This document shows positions 1 to 6,998 of a stretch of 17,199 nt of DNA, one piece after another; positions within the stretch are counted from its first letter, which is position 1; each line of letters begins with the position of its first letter. The DNA comes from Oscillospiraceae bacterium (GTDB taxonomy: Bacteria; Bacillota; Clostridia; Oscillospirales; Ruminococcaceae). The notes beneath the pieces are model-generated. The model made no database searches. It was not told the origin of the DNA and saw only the letters and a list, made by a program, of their open reading frames with translations. The stretch covers positions 1 to 17,199 of the forward strand of contig JAQXFT010000175.1 of NCBI GenBank assembly GCA_029005335.1. The letters run 5' to 3'. The position numbers and the translations under genes were made by a program.

Positions 1-708
1 GAATTGCAGAACAGCTTGAAAGAGAAAGAAAAGCATTGGCAGAGCAAAGTAAAAAGAAGTCAAGAGAAAGTTTTGAACGCTGAAAGAAAAGCTGATGCGG
101 TTATTATACAAGCTAATTCTGAAAAAGAGATAGCTAAAAGTATTCAATTTGAATATGATGAACTGATAGCAAATCAAAAGAAAATTATTCAAAAAAAAGC
201 TGAACAGTTGAATGAGAATTACCGCAACCGTTGTCAGCTTATATGGCTTGTTATTCTTTTGTACAGCCTATTAACTACCCTATTTACGTGTATGCAATCA
301 GAGCGAGTTATTGCCGATTGTACAGGTTTTATAGTGGCTATAAAGGACTTCTGCGTAAACGGATTTAATAAAATAATAGATATATCAATAAAAGCCGGAA
401 ATATCAACAATAAAATAAAACAGCCAATTGTATCAGAGATAATCGGCATATTGATTAATTTTATAGTTTTTGTGGCTATTGTAGGTGTTTTCATTGCAGG
501 AATATATTTTGTTGGCAAATTCGTTATGAATGTATACAAAGAAAACTATTTTGATGAAATCAGCCTGTTTGTCGTTGCTGTCTCCATCGCCGTATTAGTT
601 TGGTTTGCAGACTTTATGCCGCTAAACATAGTGGTTTTGCTGATATTAAGCCATATTTTGTATATTGGCGTGCGTTGGTATATTAAAGGCTACAAAGAAA
701 ATCATTAG
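1..708 (+). CDS. Coiled-coil multi-pass membrane protein, 5' end outside the window
   Basis: The reading frame is open from the first base (GAA, then TTG), no ribosome site is visible, and the gene very likely begins upstream. The TTG at position 4 is probably an internal Leu codon. The visible part starts with about 75 highly charged Lys/Glu/Gln-rich residues typical of a coiled coil. It then has hydrophobic segments at roughly residues 79-97, 145-175, 186-204 and 206-224, counted from that Leu, and ends in a short basic tail. This is a cytoplasmic coiled coil joined to a membrane domain. From memory it resembles a DUF6040-like family of Firmicutes proteins found on mobilizable or conjugative elements next to relaxase genes. 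That assignment is uncertain and no mobility gene is visible here. No enzymatic motif is seen. It converges with the anti-sigma gene. Confidence 0.7.
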   Translation, partial: ELQNSLKEKEKHWQSKVKRSQEKVLNAERKADAVIIQANSEKEIAKSIQFEYDELIANQKKIIQKKAEQLNENYRNRCQLIWLVILLYSLLTTLFTCMQSERVIADCTGFIVAIKDFCVNGFNKIIDISIKAGNINNKIKQPIVSEIIGILINFIVFVAIVGVFIAGIYFVGKFVMNVYKENYFDEISLFVVAVSIAVLVWFADFMPLNIVVLLILSHILYIGVRWYIKGYKENH

Positions 709-712
709 TTTT

Positions 713-764
713 AACGTGAGTTCGACAGAAAAAATCAGTCAGTATTTTTTATCGAACTCACGTT
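713..764. repeat. Long perfect inverted repeat between converging genes
   Basis: A perfect 13-bp inverted repeat (AACGTGAGTTCGA at 713-725, its complement at 752-764) encloses a second stem, AAAAAAT at 729-735 pairing with ATTTTTT at 744-750, with an 8-base loop. It lies between the end of the membrane-protein gene and the end of the anti-sigma gene, so it may terminate transcription. However, neither flank carries the T-run of a classical rho-independent terminator; the T-run is inside the hairpin. An element-end or attachment-type repeat is an alternative. Confidence 0.6.
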
Positions 765-782
765 TGTTTAAATCATTTGTTT

Positions 783-1913
783 TTATCCGAAAAATATTTT
801 GAGGGATTTTTCCAAATCTTTGGAACAGTTATCGGAATAGATTTGAATTGTATCAGTTTCGGGAGAGAGAAAACCATATTCATCGTAATAAATGCGAGTG
901 TTCATAATAGCACTACCGTTGCTGTCTTTAGCAATTATTGCAATATTATAGAAAAACATATTTTTATCGGTGTCGATTTGAAACGGTGAAAAAAATGCAT
1001 TTTCAACTGTAAAACCCTTATTGTAGAAATCAATCATATTTTCGGAGATGTTTTCACGGCAATCAGTATTGAAACGGCAGACTATAAATTTTACAGTACT
1101 TTCCGGACTTTTTTTGGAGTTGTTGAAATTTTTGCAAAGCAACTTTGAAATTATGTTAGTATTTATATGTGAATGGTTGTTTATATATGAAAGCGTATTC
1201 TGAAATTTTGCTGAATTTTCCTGCCAGGGTTCATAAAAGAGTATGAAAGAATTGAGGATTTTATATTTCCCGTCTGATTCTTTTACTGCTAAAAAACTTA
1301 ACTCTTCATTTTTTGTTTTAATTAATATGTCGCTGTATACTATCGAATCACGATTTAAATTCTGTTCATAGTATGAAGAAACTTTGACAGATTCAATGGG
1401 ATTTTCTTTTGTAAATTCATCGTAAGCGTTATTGAGTTTCTGTATATCGGATTCCCTGATACTTTGAATGATTGTATCATTCATATAATAGTCATCAAAT
1501 TCTGCTTTTGAAACAGAGTCAACATATTTTTCAACATCACCCTCAGCGAGATAATTCATTATGTGTTTGACTTCCATTGTCTGTATAATCGTTTCAAAGC
1601 TTCTTGTGCCTGAGCGTTTGGTAATCTGGTTATAGGACAAATAGCTTACAGCTGAAATAACAGCAATAAGAAGTACAGAAAGGATAATAATTTTCAGTTT
1701 TCCTTTTTTGATTTTTTTGTTGATTTTTCTGAAAGCCTTTGATTCATCGGGCATATTTTCGGGCGGAACGTTTTCAACTACGGGAATTTTTTCGTAAAGA
1801 ATACGGCAGTTTTCGCAGTCTTTGATGTGTTCCTGTATCTCTTTAACGCTCTCTTCACTGCAAAGCCCCTCAATGCAAACGGGAATTAAATCTCTGATAA
1901 TATCGCATTTCAT
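783..1913 (-). CDS. Zinc-finger anti-sigma factor, single-pass membrane protein
   Basis: This is the likely membrane anti-sigma factor for the ECF sigma factor encoded just upstream. The N-terminus (residues 1-40) is a putative zinc-binding anti-sigma domain of the zf-HC2 type: the HxxxCxxC motif is H29, C33, C36, with C18 and C3 as further candidate ligands. A basic linker (about 60-73) and one transmembrane helix (about 74-94) follow. A long C-terminal region of roughly 280 residues is predicted to be outside the cell and resembles no enzyme I know; it may sense a surface signal. The start overlaps the sigma stop by 4 bases (ATGA), which indicates translational coupling and co-expression. 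By analogy with this family, the cytoplasmic domain would sequester the sigma factor until a signal releases it. The signal cannot be read from the sequence. Confidence 0.85.
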   Translation of the reverse strand: MKCDIIRDLIPVCIEGLCSEESVKEIQEHIKDCENCRILYEKIPVVENVPPENMPDESKAFRKINKKIKKGKLKIIILSVLLIAVISAVSYLSYNQITKRSGTRSFETIIQTMEVKHIMNYLAEGDVEKYVDSVSKAEFDDYYMNDTIIQSIRESDIQKLNNAYDEFTKENPIESVKVSSYYEQNLNRDSIVYSDILIKTKNEELSFLAVKESDGKYKILNSFILFYEPWQENSAKFQNTLSYINNHSHINTNIISKLLCKNFNNSKKSPESTVKFIVCRFNTDCRENISENMIDFYNKGFTVENAFFSPFQIDTDKNMFFYNIAIIAKDSNGSAIMNTRIYYDEYGFLSPETDTIQIYSDNCSKDLEKSLKIFFG

Positions 1914-2407
1914 ATAGATTCCTCCTCTTTCATGATTTTTATGATTTTTTCTTTTGCTCTGAAGAATGTTACTCTCGCCCAGTTTTCGGATTTACCGAAA
2001 ATATGAGCAATTTCGCTGAATTTTAGTTCAGCAAAGATTCTCAATGTAAATATTTCCTTGTAAGGTTCATCGAGAGTATGAAGAATCCGATGAATATGTA
2101 TAGCCTGTGACTTGTCGTCAACGGAGTTTTCAAAAGATTCCGAATAAAGCGAATTTTCGTAATCATTCAGGGAGAGGTTTTTGTTTTCACATTTTTTGAG
2201 ATGATTATAGTATTCGTTTTTAGCAATAGTGCAGAGATATGTTTTCATGGAACATTCGCCTTTGAATTTGTCTATATTAATGATAGCTTTAAGCATAGTA
2301 TCCTGAAGAATATCTGTGGCGACGTTTTCATTCTGACTGAGACGGAGCAGAAATTTATATACATCGACAGCATACAGGTTATATATTTCATCAAATTCCT
2401 TATCCAT
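1910..2407 (-). CDS. ECF-type RNA polymerase sigma factor
   Basis: At 165 residues this is the usual length for a group 4 (extracytoplasmic function) sigma-70 factor. Region 2 covers about residues 7-75: a YKFLLRLSQNENVATDILQD stretch like the core-binding/-10 recognition helices, then a WxxIA-like YLCTIAKNEYYNHLK. Region 4 (about 105-160) contains EPYKEIFTLRIFAELKFSEIA and the helix-turn-helix FGKSENWARVTFFRAKEKI, which would read the -35 element. There is no region 1 or 3. The SD AAGGGGGTGA lies 6 bases before the ATG and differs by one base from the ideal. The next gene is the anti-sigma factor, overlapping by ATGA. An ECF-like promoter upstream suggests it activates its own operon. Its wider regulon is not visible in this window. 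Confidence 0.92.
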   Translation of the reverse strand: MDKEFDEIYNLYAVDVYKFLLRLSQNENVATDILQDTMLKAIINIDKFKGECSMKTYLCTIAKNEYYNHLKKCENKNLSLNDYENSLYSESFENSVDDKSQAIHIHRILHTLDEPYKEIFTLRIFAELKFSEIAHIFGKSENWARVTFFRAKEKIIKIMKEEESI

Positions 2408-2431
2408 TATAATTCACCCCCTTTGATTATT

Positions 2432-2459
2432 GGACAACTAAGCATAGTATTTTGTTACA
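2432..2459 (-). promoter_or_regulatory. Putative ECF-type autoregulatory promoter of the sigma/anti-sigma operon
   Basis: On the minus strand, TGTAAC (2459-2454) is separated by 16 bases from TTGTCC (2437-2432). This resembles the ECF promoter pattern with an AAC-containing -35 and a GTC-containing -10, about 25 bases before the sigma start codon. A weaker sigma-A alternative overlaps it (TTTACT, 18 bases, TACTAT). Confidence 0.55.
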
Positions 2460-2470
2460 TAAAATTGAGT

Positions 2471-2509
2471 AAAAAACAAGGTTCGGGAAAAATTTTCCCG
2501 AACCTTTTT
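2471..2509 (-). terminator. Rho-independent terminator of the transglutaminase-dockerin gene
   Basis: A perfect stem, AAGGTTCGGGAAA (2478-2490) with its complement at 2494-2506, is followed in the minus direction by GTTTTTT. The sequence is also T-rich on the plus side (2505-2509). It lies about 15 bases after the minus-strand stop codon of the dockerin gene and isolates it from the sigma operon downstream. Confidence 0.85.
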
Positions 2510-2520
2510 GAATTATGGAT

Positions 2521-4041
2521 TTACTTTTTTAACAATGCTGATTTCATAAAGCACAAATCAAATGTATTGATGATATTATCGGAGTAGAAATCTGCATTTT
2601 CTGAATTATCAAGGTCAATTTCGCATAGCAGATATTTCTGAAGTATAACAACATCAGCTATATTGAATATGCCGTCATAGTTTATATCTCCCTTAACCAG
2701 CTGAGGAGAAACTGTCATTGATGTAGTAGTTGTAGTTGTGATTGTTGTAGTTGTGGTTGTTGTCGGCTTGGTTTCGGGTTTAGTCGTAGTAGTTTCTGTT
2801 GTGATTGTGGTGGCTTCTGATGTAGTGGTAGTAGTTTCCGGTTTTGTTGTTGAAGTTGTAACAGTGGTTGTGGTGGTATCAGTAGTGGTTGTAGTGGTAT
2901 CAGTAGTGGTTGTAGTGGTATCAGTAGTGGTTGTAGTAGTATCAGTAGTGGTTGTGGTAGTATCAGTAGTAGTTGTGGTTGTAGTTGTTTCGGAAATTTC
3001 CGGCGACTGATAATCCGACTGGCTTATTTCGGGAAGTTCATACTGAAAATATATACCAGTTCCGTCCGGAGTACATGGCGTATGGGTTTTGTAAAAAGAA
3101 TCCGTACCGGCAGCGAAATATTTATATACCGGAGTATCACCGGAATCGTCCCATGTGCAGTCGACATTATAATAAAGACCGTCATCAAGCTGAATAATAT
3201 TCCATGCATGGGAATTTCCTTTTACGAAAATATTATTGATTCCATAATAGGTGCATAAAAGCTGATAAGCTCGTGCATACGATTCGCAAACGCCCTCACC
3301 CTCAATAGCACCAATAATGCTGTGAGCTATACCGGTTTCGGAAGCGGTTACGCCGTCCTCCTCATATGCAAAATCCATAGTAGTTATAATTTTATCGTGA
3401 ATTGCTTTAGCATCCTCATAGAGTGATTCTCCGCTGACGCATGAAGAGTAGCTTTCTATAAAATCAGGTATTGTCTGGGCATATCCTCTTCTAATGCTGG
3501 ATTTTGCGAAATCTTCAAAAGAGGCAATAATAACATATGTTTTATCGTCCTGAACGAATCCGAGAAACATATTTGACAAATAATAGAGAATCGGGTTATC
3601 GCTTCTGAAGGTATCATACACCGAGGCAGCTTCATCGAAAGTTATTCCGTAGTCATCAATAACGCACATTCCCATAACATATATATCGCCGACATTCTGA
3701 TTTGTAACGGCTGATATATCCTGACGGTTATTCCAGAAGCTTTCGGCTTTTGTTGCAATATCGTTATAAAATTGCTGTCTGCCCACTGTATTTTCACGAA
3801 GCTCCATATCCTTGTAGCCATAATCAGTACAGGTACTTGCTTTAAGTTCTGAAATGCTGCTGTTACATTCCGAAAAGGAAATCATATAGTCATCAATATT
3901 TTCAATGATGGGAATCATGCTTTCTATTTCCGCATCTGTCATAAAATCGGGAGAATTATCCTCTGCACCGGCAGGAAGTGCAATGAGGTTTGCAGAAAGA
4001 GTCACTGCAAGCAATGCTGAAAAAATACGCTTTTTAATCAT
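2521..4041 (-). CDS. Secreted transglutaminase-like protein with Thr-rich linker and dockerin
   Basis: The start is placed at 4041, not the upstream ATG at 4116. The ATG at 4041 has an AGAGGTG ribosome site 7 bases away and opens directly into a signal peptide (residues 1-26, ending LPAGA-ED). The product is then 506 residues. An uncharacterised region (about 30-200) precedes a transglutaminase/papain-like core (about 205-310). The core has a catalytic triad: C252 in GEGVCESYARAYQ, H278 in GNSHAWN and D294 in NVDCTWDD. A Thr-rich linker with a DTTTTTT repeat (about 351-445) leads to a C-terminal dockerin (449-506). The first calcium loop is GDINYDGIFNIADV; the second, DFYSDNIINTFD, is more divergent. 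Secretion and the dockerin imply attachment to a cohesin-bearing scaffold on the cell surface. The reaction could be protein crosslinking or peptide cleavage; the fold alone does not decide. Confidence 0.88.
   Translation of the reverse strand: MIKKRIFSALLAVTLSANLIALPAGAEDNSPDFMTDAEIESMIPIIENIDDYMISFSECNSSISELKASTCTDYGYKDMELRENTVGRQQFYNDIATKAESFWNNRQDISAVTNQNVGDIYVMGMCVIDDYGITFDEAASVYDTFRSDNPILYYLSNMFLGFVQDDKTYVIIASFEDFAKSSIRRGYAQTIPDFIESYSSCVSGESLYEDAKAIHDKIITTMDFAYEEDGVTASETGIAHSIIGAIEGEGVCESYARAYQLLCTYYGINNIFVKGNSHAWNIIQLDDGLYYNVDCTWDDSGDTPVYKYFAAGTDSFYKTHTPCTPDGTGIYFQYELPEISQSDYQSPEISETTTTTTTTDTTTTTTDTTTTTTDTTTTTTDTTTTTTDTTTTTVTTSTTKPETTTTTSEATTITTETTTTKPETKPTTTTTTTITTTTTTSMTVSPQLVKGDINYDGIFNIADVVILQKYLLCEIDLDNSENADFYSDNIINTFDLCFMKSALLKK
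2860..2985. repeat. 21-bp tandem repeat encoding the Thr-rich linker
   Basis: About six head-to-tail copies of a 21-bp unit (plus-strand form AGTAGTGGTTGTAGTGGTAT plus C) start at 2860, 2881, 2902, 2923, 2944 and 2965. The middle copies differ by one or two bases and the outer copies have decayed. On the minus strand the unit encodes a seven-residue Asp-Thr repeat. Because 21 is a multiple of three, gain or loss of copies by slippage keeps the frame and changes only linker length. Low-complexity Thr codons continue out to about 2720. Confidence 0.85.
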
Positions 4042-4087
4042 AATTAACACCTCTGCTGTTAAATTTGATATAAATATTGCTAAAAAT

Positions 4088-4116
4088 ATTATAGCGTATT
4101 TTTTACGGAAAATCAA
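4088..4116 (-). promoter_or_regulatory. Putative sigma-A promoter of the transglutaminase-dockerin gene
   Basis: On the minus strand, TTGATT (4116-4111) lies 17 bases from a perfect TATAAT (4093-4088), about 47 bases before the start codon at 4041. The upstream ATG at 4116 would fall inside this promoter, which further supports the 4041 start. Confidence 0.6.
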
Positions 4117-4215
4117 TTATCTTTATGCCAGAAAATGGAGAGGTGTTTTTTGTGCATTATGTATATAAAATTTTTAATGTGTTAAAAATGCGGGATTGAG
4201 TCTGAATTAAGTTTT

Positions 4216-4278
4216 TCGGTATGATTAACGGTTTACCGACAAATAATTTTCACAAAAAATGATATGATTATTTATATA
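4216..4278 (+). promoter_or_regulatory. Weak promoter and small inverted repeat before the HTH gene
   Basis: TTCACA (4249-4254) and TATATA (4273-4278) are 18 bases apart, a plausible weak sigma-A promoter. Just upstream, TCGGTA (4216-4221) and TACCGA (4234-4239) form a 6-bp inverted repeat with a 12-base gap. It could be an operator, perhaps for the small regulator encoded next, but 6-bp arms are short enough to arise by chance. Confidence 0.35.
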
Positions 4279-4310
4279 AAATCACCAATGATGAAAGGAT
4301 AGTGTTTTCT

Positions 4311-4553
4311 ATGAATATTTCTCAGGCGGTAGCTTTCAGAATACTTGAACTTTGCAAGGAGAGGAAAATAACAGTAAACAGACTCAGCGCAATATCAGCA
4401 GTAACCCAGTCAACTGTAAATGATATTGTAAACAACAAATCGAAGAACATAGGAATTGCAACTATCAGGAAGCTCTGTGACGGACTTGAAATATCCATCA
4501 CGGATTTTTTTGATACCCCCTATTTCAGAAACCTTGAACAGGAAATATATTGA
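4311..4553 (+). CDS. Small Cro/C1-type (XRE) helix-turn-helix regulator
   Basis: This is a compact 80-residue protein consisting essentially of one XRE-type DNA-binding domain (about residues 4-68). The helix-turn-helix is around TVNRLSAISAVTQSTVNDIV, followed by NNKSKNIGIATIRKLCDGLEISITDFF, the usual last helices of the Cro/C1 fold. The ATG at 4311 is preferred over the GTG at 4302, because the AAAGGA site (4294-4299) is 11 bases from the ATG but only 2 from the GTG. There is no sensor or dimerisation domain. It is a stand-alone gene between the divergent transglutaminase-dockerin gene and the ser operon, and could regulate either, itself, or something elsewhere; nothing visible settles this. 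No terminator separates it from serC, but serC has its own strong promoter. Confidence 0.85.
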   Translation: MNISQAVAFRILELCKERKITVNRLSAISAVTQSTVNDIVNNKSKNIGIATIRKLCDGLEISITDFFDTPYFRNLEQEIY

Positions 4554-4602
4554 AAATTTGTTACCCTCAGTTTACAAAAAACCTTAAATATATAAAAAAA
4601 CA

Positions 4603-4631
4603 TTGACTTATTTCTTAAATGAGAGTATAAT
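4603..4631 (+). promoter_or_regulatory. Strong sigma-A promoter of the serC-serA operon
   Basis: TTGACT (4603-4608), a 17-base spacer and a perfect TATAAT (4626-4631) lie about 39 bases before the serC ATG. An ideal GGAGGT ribosome site (4655-4660) follows, 9 bases from the start. No serine-responsive leader, riboswitch or attenuator is seen in the short 5' UTR. Confidence 0.85.
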
Positions 4632-4669
4632 TATAATATATCATATTTATTTATGGAGGTTTTAGTAAA

Positions 4670-5755
4670 ATGGGCAGAGTTTATAATTTCAGTGCAGGTC
4701 CGGCAGTCCTTCCGGAGGAAGTGCTTAAAGAAGCTGCAGAAGAAATGCTTGATTACAAAGGTACAGGAATGTCTGTAATGGAGATGTCCCACCGTTCAAA
4801 GGCATATGACAATATAATTAAGGAGGCAGAGCAGGATTTGCGTGACCTCATGAATATTCCTGATAATTATAAGGTACTGTTTCTTCAGGGAGGAGCTTCA
4901 CAGCAGTTCGCAATGATTCCTATGAATCTTATGAAAAACGGTGTGGCTGATTATATTGTAACAGGTCAGTGGGCAAAGAAGGCATATCAGGAAGCTCAGA
5001 AATACGGAAAGGCTAACAAGATTGCAACATCTGAGGATAAGACTTTCTCATATATTCCGGATTGCTCCGACCTTCCTATAAGCGAAGATGCAGACTATGT
5101 ATATATATGCGAAAACAATACAATATACGGAACAAAGTTCAGGACACTTCCGAATACAAAGGGAAAGACTCTTGTTGCCGATGTTTCATCATGCTTTTTG
5201 TCAGAGCCTGTTGACGTTACAAAGTACGGGGTTATCTATGGCGGAGTTCAGAAAAATATAGGCCCAGCCGGAGTAGTAATAGTAATAATCCGTGAGGATT
5301 TGATTCCTGAAAAGCCTCCGGTTGAAAATACTCCTACAATGCTTACTTATAAGATTCACGCTGATGCAAATTCACTTTACAACACACCTCCGGCATACGG
5401 AATCTATATCTGCGGAAAGGTATTCAAGTGGATTAAGAAAATGGGCGGTCTTGAGGCTATGAAGGCTCACAACGAAAAGAAAGCTAAAATCCTTTATGAT
5501 TTCCTCGACCAGAGCAAGCTCTTTAAAGGTACTGTAAATCCTGCTGACCGTTCACTCATGAATGTTCCGTTTGTTACCGGAAATGCTGACCTTGATGCAA
5601 AATTCGTTAAGGAAGCAAAGGAAGCCGGCTTTGAAAACCTCAAGGGACACCGTACAGTAGGCGGTATGAGAGCTTCTATCTATAACGCTATGCCTATTGA
5701 AGGTGTTGAAAAGCTTGTTGAGTTCATGAAAAAATTCGAGGAAGAAAATTCCTGA
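4670..5755 (+). CDS. serC: Phosphoserine aminotransferase (SerC)
   Basis: This is a PLP-dependent, class V fold aminotransferase. It converts 3-phosphohydroxypyruvate and glutamate to 3-phosphoserine and 2-oxoglutarate, the second step of serine synthesis; it can also act in pyridoxine synthesis. At 361 residues it has the full family length. Hallmarks are the opening YNFSAGPAVLPEEVL, the EMSHRSKAYDNI segment (about 38-49) near the phosphate site, QGGASQQF (73-80) and GQWAKKA (99-105). The Schiff-base lysine is K195 in GGVQKNIGPAG. The C-terminus contains GHRTVGGMRASIYNAMP, the substrate-binding arginine region of the family. It is cytoplasmic. serA follows after 27 bases with no promoter or terminator between, so the two are co-transcribed. 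No serB is present in the window. Confidence 0.97.
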   Translation: MGRVYNFSAGPAVLPEEVLKEAAEEMLDYKGTGMSVMEMSHRSKAYDNIIKEAEQDLRDLMNIPDNYKVLFLQGGASQQFAMIPMNLMKNGVADYIVTGQWAKKAYQEAQKYGKANKIATSEDKTFSYIPDCSDLPISEDADYVYICENNTIYGTKFRTLPNTKGKTLVADVSSCFLSEPVDVTKYGVIYGGVQKNIGPAGVVIVIIREDLIPEKPPVENTPTMLTYKIHADANSLYNTPPAYGIYICGKVFKWIKKMGGLEAMKAHNEKKAKILYDFLDQSKLFKGTVNPADRSLMNVPFVTGNADLDAKFVKEAKEAGFENLKGHRTVGGMRASIYNAMPIEGVEKLVEFMKKFEEENS

Positions 5756-5782
5756 TATTATTTTTTGAAAGGACAGATTACA

Positions 5783-6946
5783 ATGTATAATATACAGACT
5801 CTTAACAAGATTTCTGCTGTTGGTACAGATGTATTTGATAAATCAAAGTATGCTGTTTCAGACAGCTTTGAAAATCCTGATGCTATAATGGTACGTTCCG
5901 CAAAAATGCACGATATGCAGTTCGGAGATAATCTTCTTGCAATTGCAAGAGCCGGAGCAGGTGTAAACAATATTCCTGTTGAACGCTGTGCAGAGGAGGG
6001 TATCTGTGTATTCAATACCCCCGGAGCTAATGCAAATGCAGTTAAGGAGCTTGCAATATGTGCAATACTTCTCGCATCAAGAAAAATTACTGAGGCTGCT
6101 GCATGGGCAGCATCACTGAAGGGAACTCCTGATGCTCCGAAGACTGTTGAGGGCGGAAAATCAAAGTTTGCAGGCCCTGAAATAATGGGCAAGACTCTCG
6201 GTATTATCGGACTCGGAGCTATCGGCGGAAAGATTGCAAATTCTGCTGTTGCACTCGGAATGAAGGTTGTCGGATATGACCCTTATCTTTCAGTAAATTC
6301 AGCACTTCTCCTTGATTCATCAGTAAAGGTTGTTACTGATATCAATGATATTTACAAGAGCTGCGACTATATCTCAATACACGTTCCCTATACACCGGAT
6401 ACAAAGAATACTATTGATACTGAACAGATTGCAATGATGAAAGACGGAGTACGTCTCATAAACCTTGCAAGAGGCGAACTCATTAACAGTGAAGCCGTAG
6501 TAAAAGCTATTGCAGACGGAAAAGTTGCAAAGTATGTTACTGATTTTGCTGATGATGTTGTACTCGGTGTTGAAAATGTAATTGTACTTCCTCATCTTGG
6601 AGCTTCTACTCCTGAAAGCGAAGATAACTGTGCAGTAATGGCAGCCAATGAGCTTATTGATTACATTGAAAACGGAAATATTAAAAACAGCGTTAATCTT
6701 CCCAATGCTTCCATGAATGCACTTGGAACTAAGGTATGTGTAATTCACAGAAATATTCCGGCACTTATTGCATCAATGACATCAGCAGTAGGAAATGCAG
6801 GACTTAATATCGAAAATATGCTTAATGCAAGCAAGAAGAATTTTGCATATACTATCATGGATATTGATGGTGAGGTTGATGAAAAGCTTGCAGGTGCAAT
6901 CAAAGCAATTGACGGTGTTATCAGAGTAAGAGTTATAAATAAGTAA
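5783..6946 (+). CDS. serA: D-3-phosphoglycerate dehydrogenase with ACT domain (SerA)
   Basis: This enzyme catalyses the first step of serine synthesis, NAD-dependent oxidation of 3-phosphoglycerate to 3-phosphohydroxypyruvate. The ATG at 5783 is chosen because AAAGGA (5768-5773) lies 9 bases before it; an in-frame TTG at 5765 would lie upstream of that site. The 387 residues show a short catalytic domain with a Rossmann fold (GLGAIG, 143-148), catalytic R230 in LARGELIN and H271 in LPHLGASTPESEDNC. An ACT domain (about 317-385) probably mediates serine feedback. The intervening domain of long SerA forms is missing, as is usual in Clostridia. The segment that normally reads DVFxxEP is replaced by TDFADDVV, so the family's catalytic Glu is not in place (the aligned residue is V259) and the loop before His is shortened. 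It is the last gene of the ser operon. Confidence 0.96.
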   Translation: MYNIQTLNKISAVGTDVFDKSKYAVSDSFENPDAIMVRSAKMHDMQFGDNLLAIARAGAGVNNIPVERCAEEGICVFNTPGANANAVKELAICAILLASRKITEAAAWAASLKGTPDAPKTVEGGKSKFAGPEIMGKTLGIIGLGAIGGKIANSAVALGMKVVGYDPYLSVNSALLLDSSVKVVTDINDIYKSCDYISIHVPYTPDTKNTIDTEQIAMMKDGVRLINLARGELINSEAVVKAIADGKVAKYVTDFADDVVLGVENVIVLPHLGASTPESEDNCAVMAANELIDYIENGNIKNSVNLPNASMNALGTKVCVIHRNIPALIASMTSAVGNAGLNIENMLNASKKNFAYTIMDIDGEVDEKLAGAIKAIDGVIRVRVINK

Positions 6947-6949
6947 ATC

Positions 6950-6998
6950 ATAAAAAAATCAAGGACGCACTGTTTTTACAGTGCGTCCGTTTTTTTTT
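6950..6998. terminator. Bidirectional terminator between serA and the GH26-GH9 operon
   Basis: A 10-bp stem, GGACGCACTG (6963-6972) with CAGTGCGTCC (6979-6988), has a small T-rich loop. It is followed by a run of Ts (6990-6998) for the plus strand and preceded by an A-rich stretch (about 6952-6962) that serves as a T-run on the minus strand. The TAA stop of the GH9 gene lies inside the T-run. Confidence 0.92.

Noticed and set aside
713..764. Calling the 13-bp inverted repeat a CRISPR-like or phage attachment repeat
   Set aside because: Only one dyad is present, with no direct repeats, spacers, integrase or tRNA; it is reported only as an inverted repeat.
2738..3010. Open frame on the plus strand encoding an almost pure Val/Ser protein
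   Set aside because: It is the antisense of the Thr-rich linker of the transglutaminase-dockerin gene; the low-complexity repeat keeps all frames open.
4042..4116. Upstream ATG extending the transglutaminase-dockerin protein by 25 residues
   Set aside because: It lacks a ribosome site, would overlap the predicted promoter, and would put a second hydrophobic stretch before a normal signal peptide that starts at 4041.
5758..6192. 144-codon minus-strand frame opposite serA
   Set aside because: It is a shadow of serA coding sequence; its residues mirror the reverse complement of alanine-rich serA codons and no ribosome site is present.
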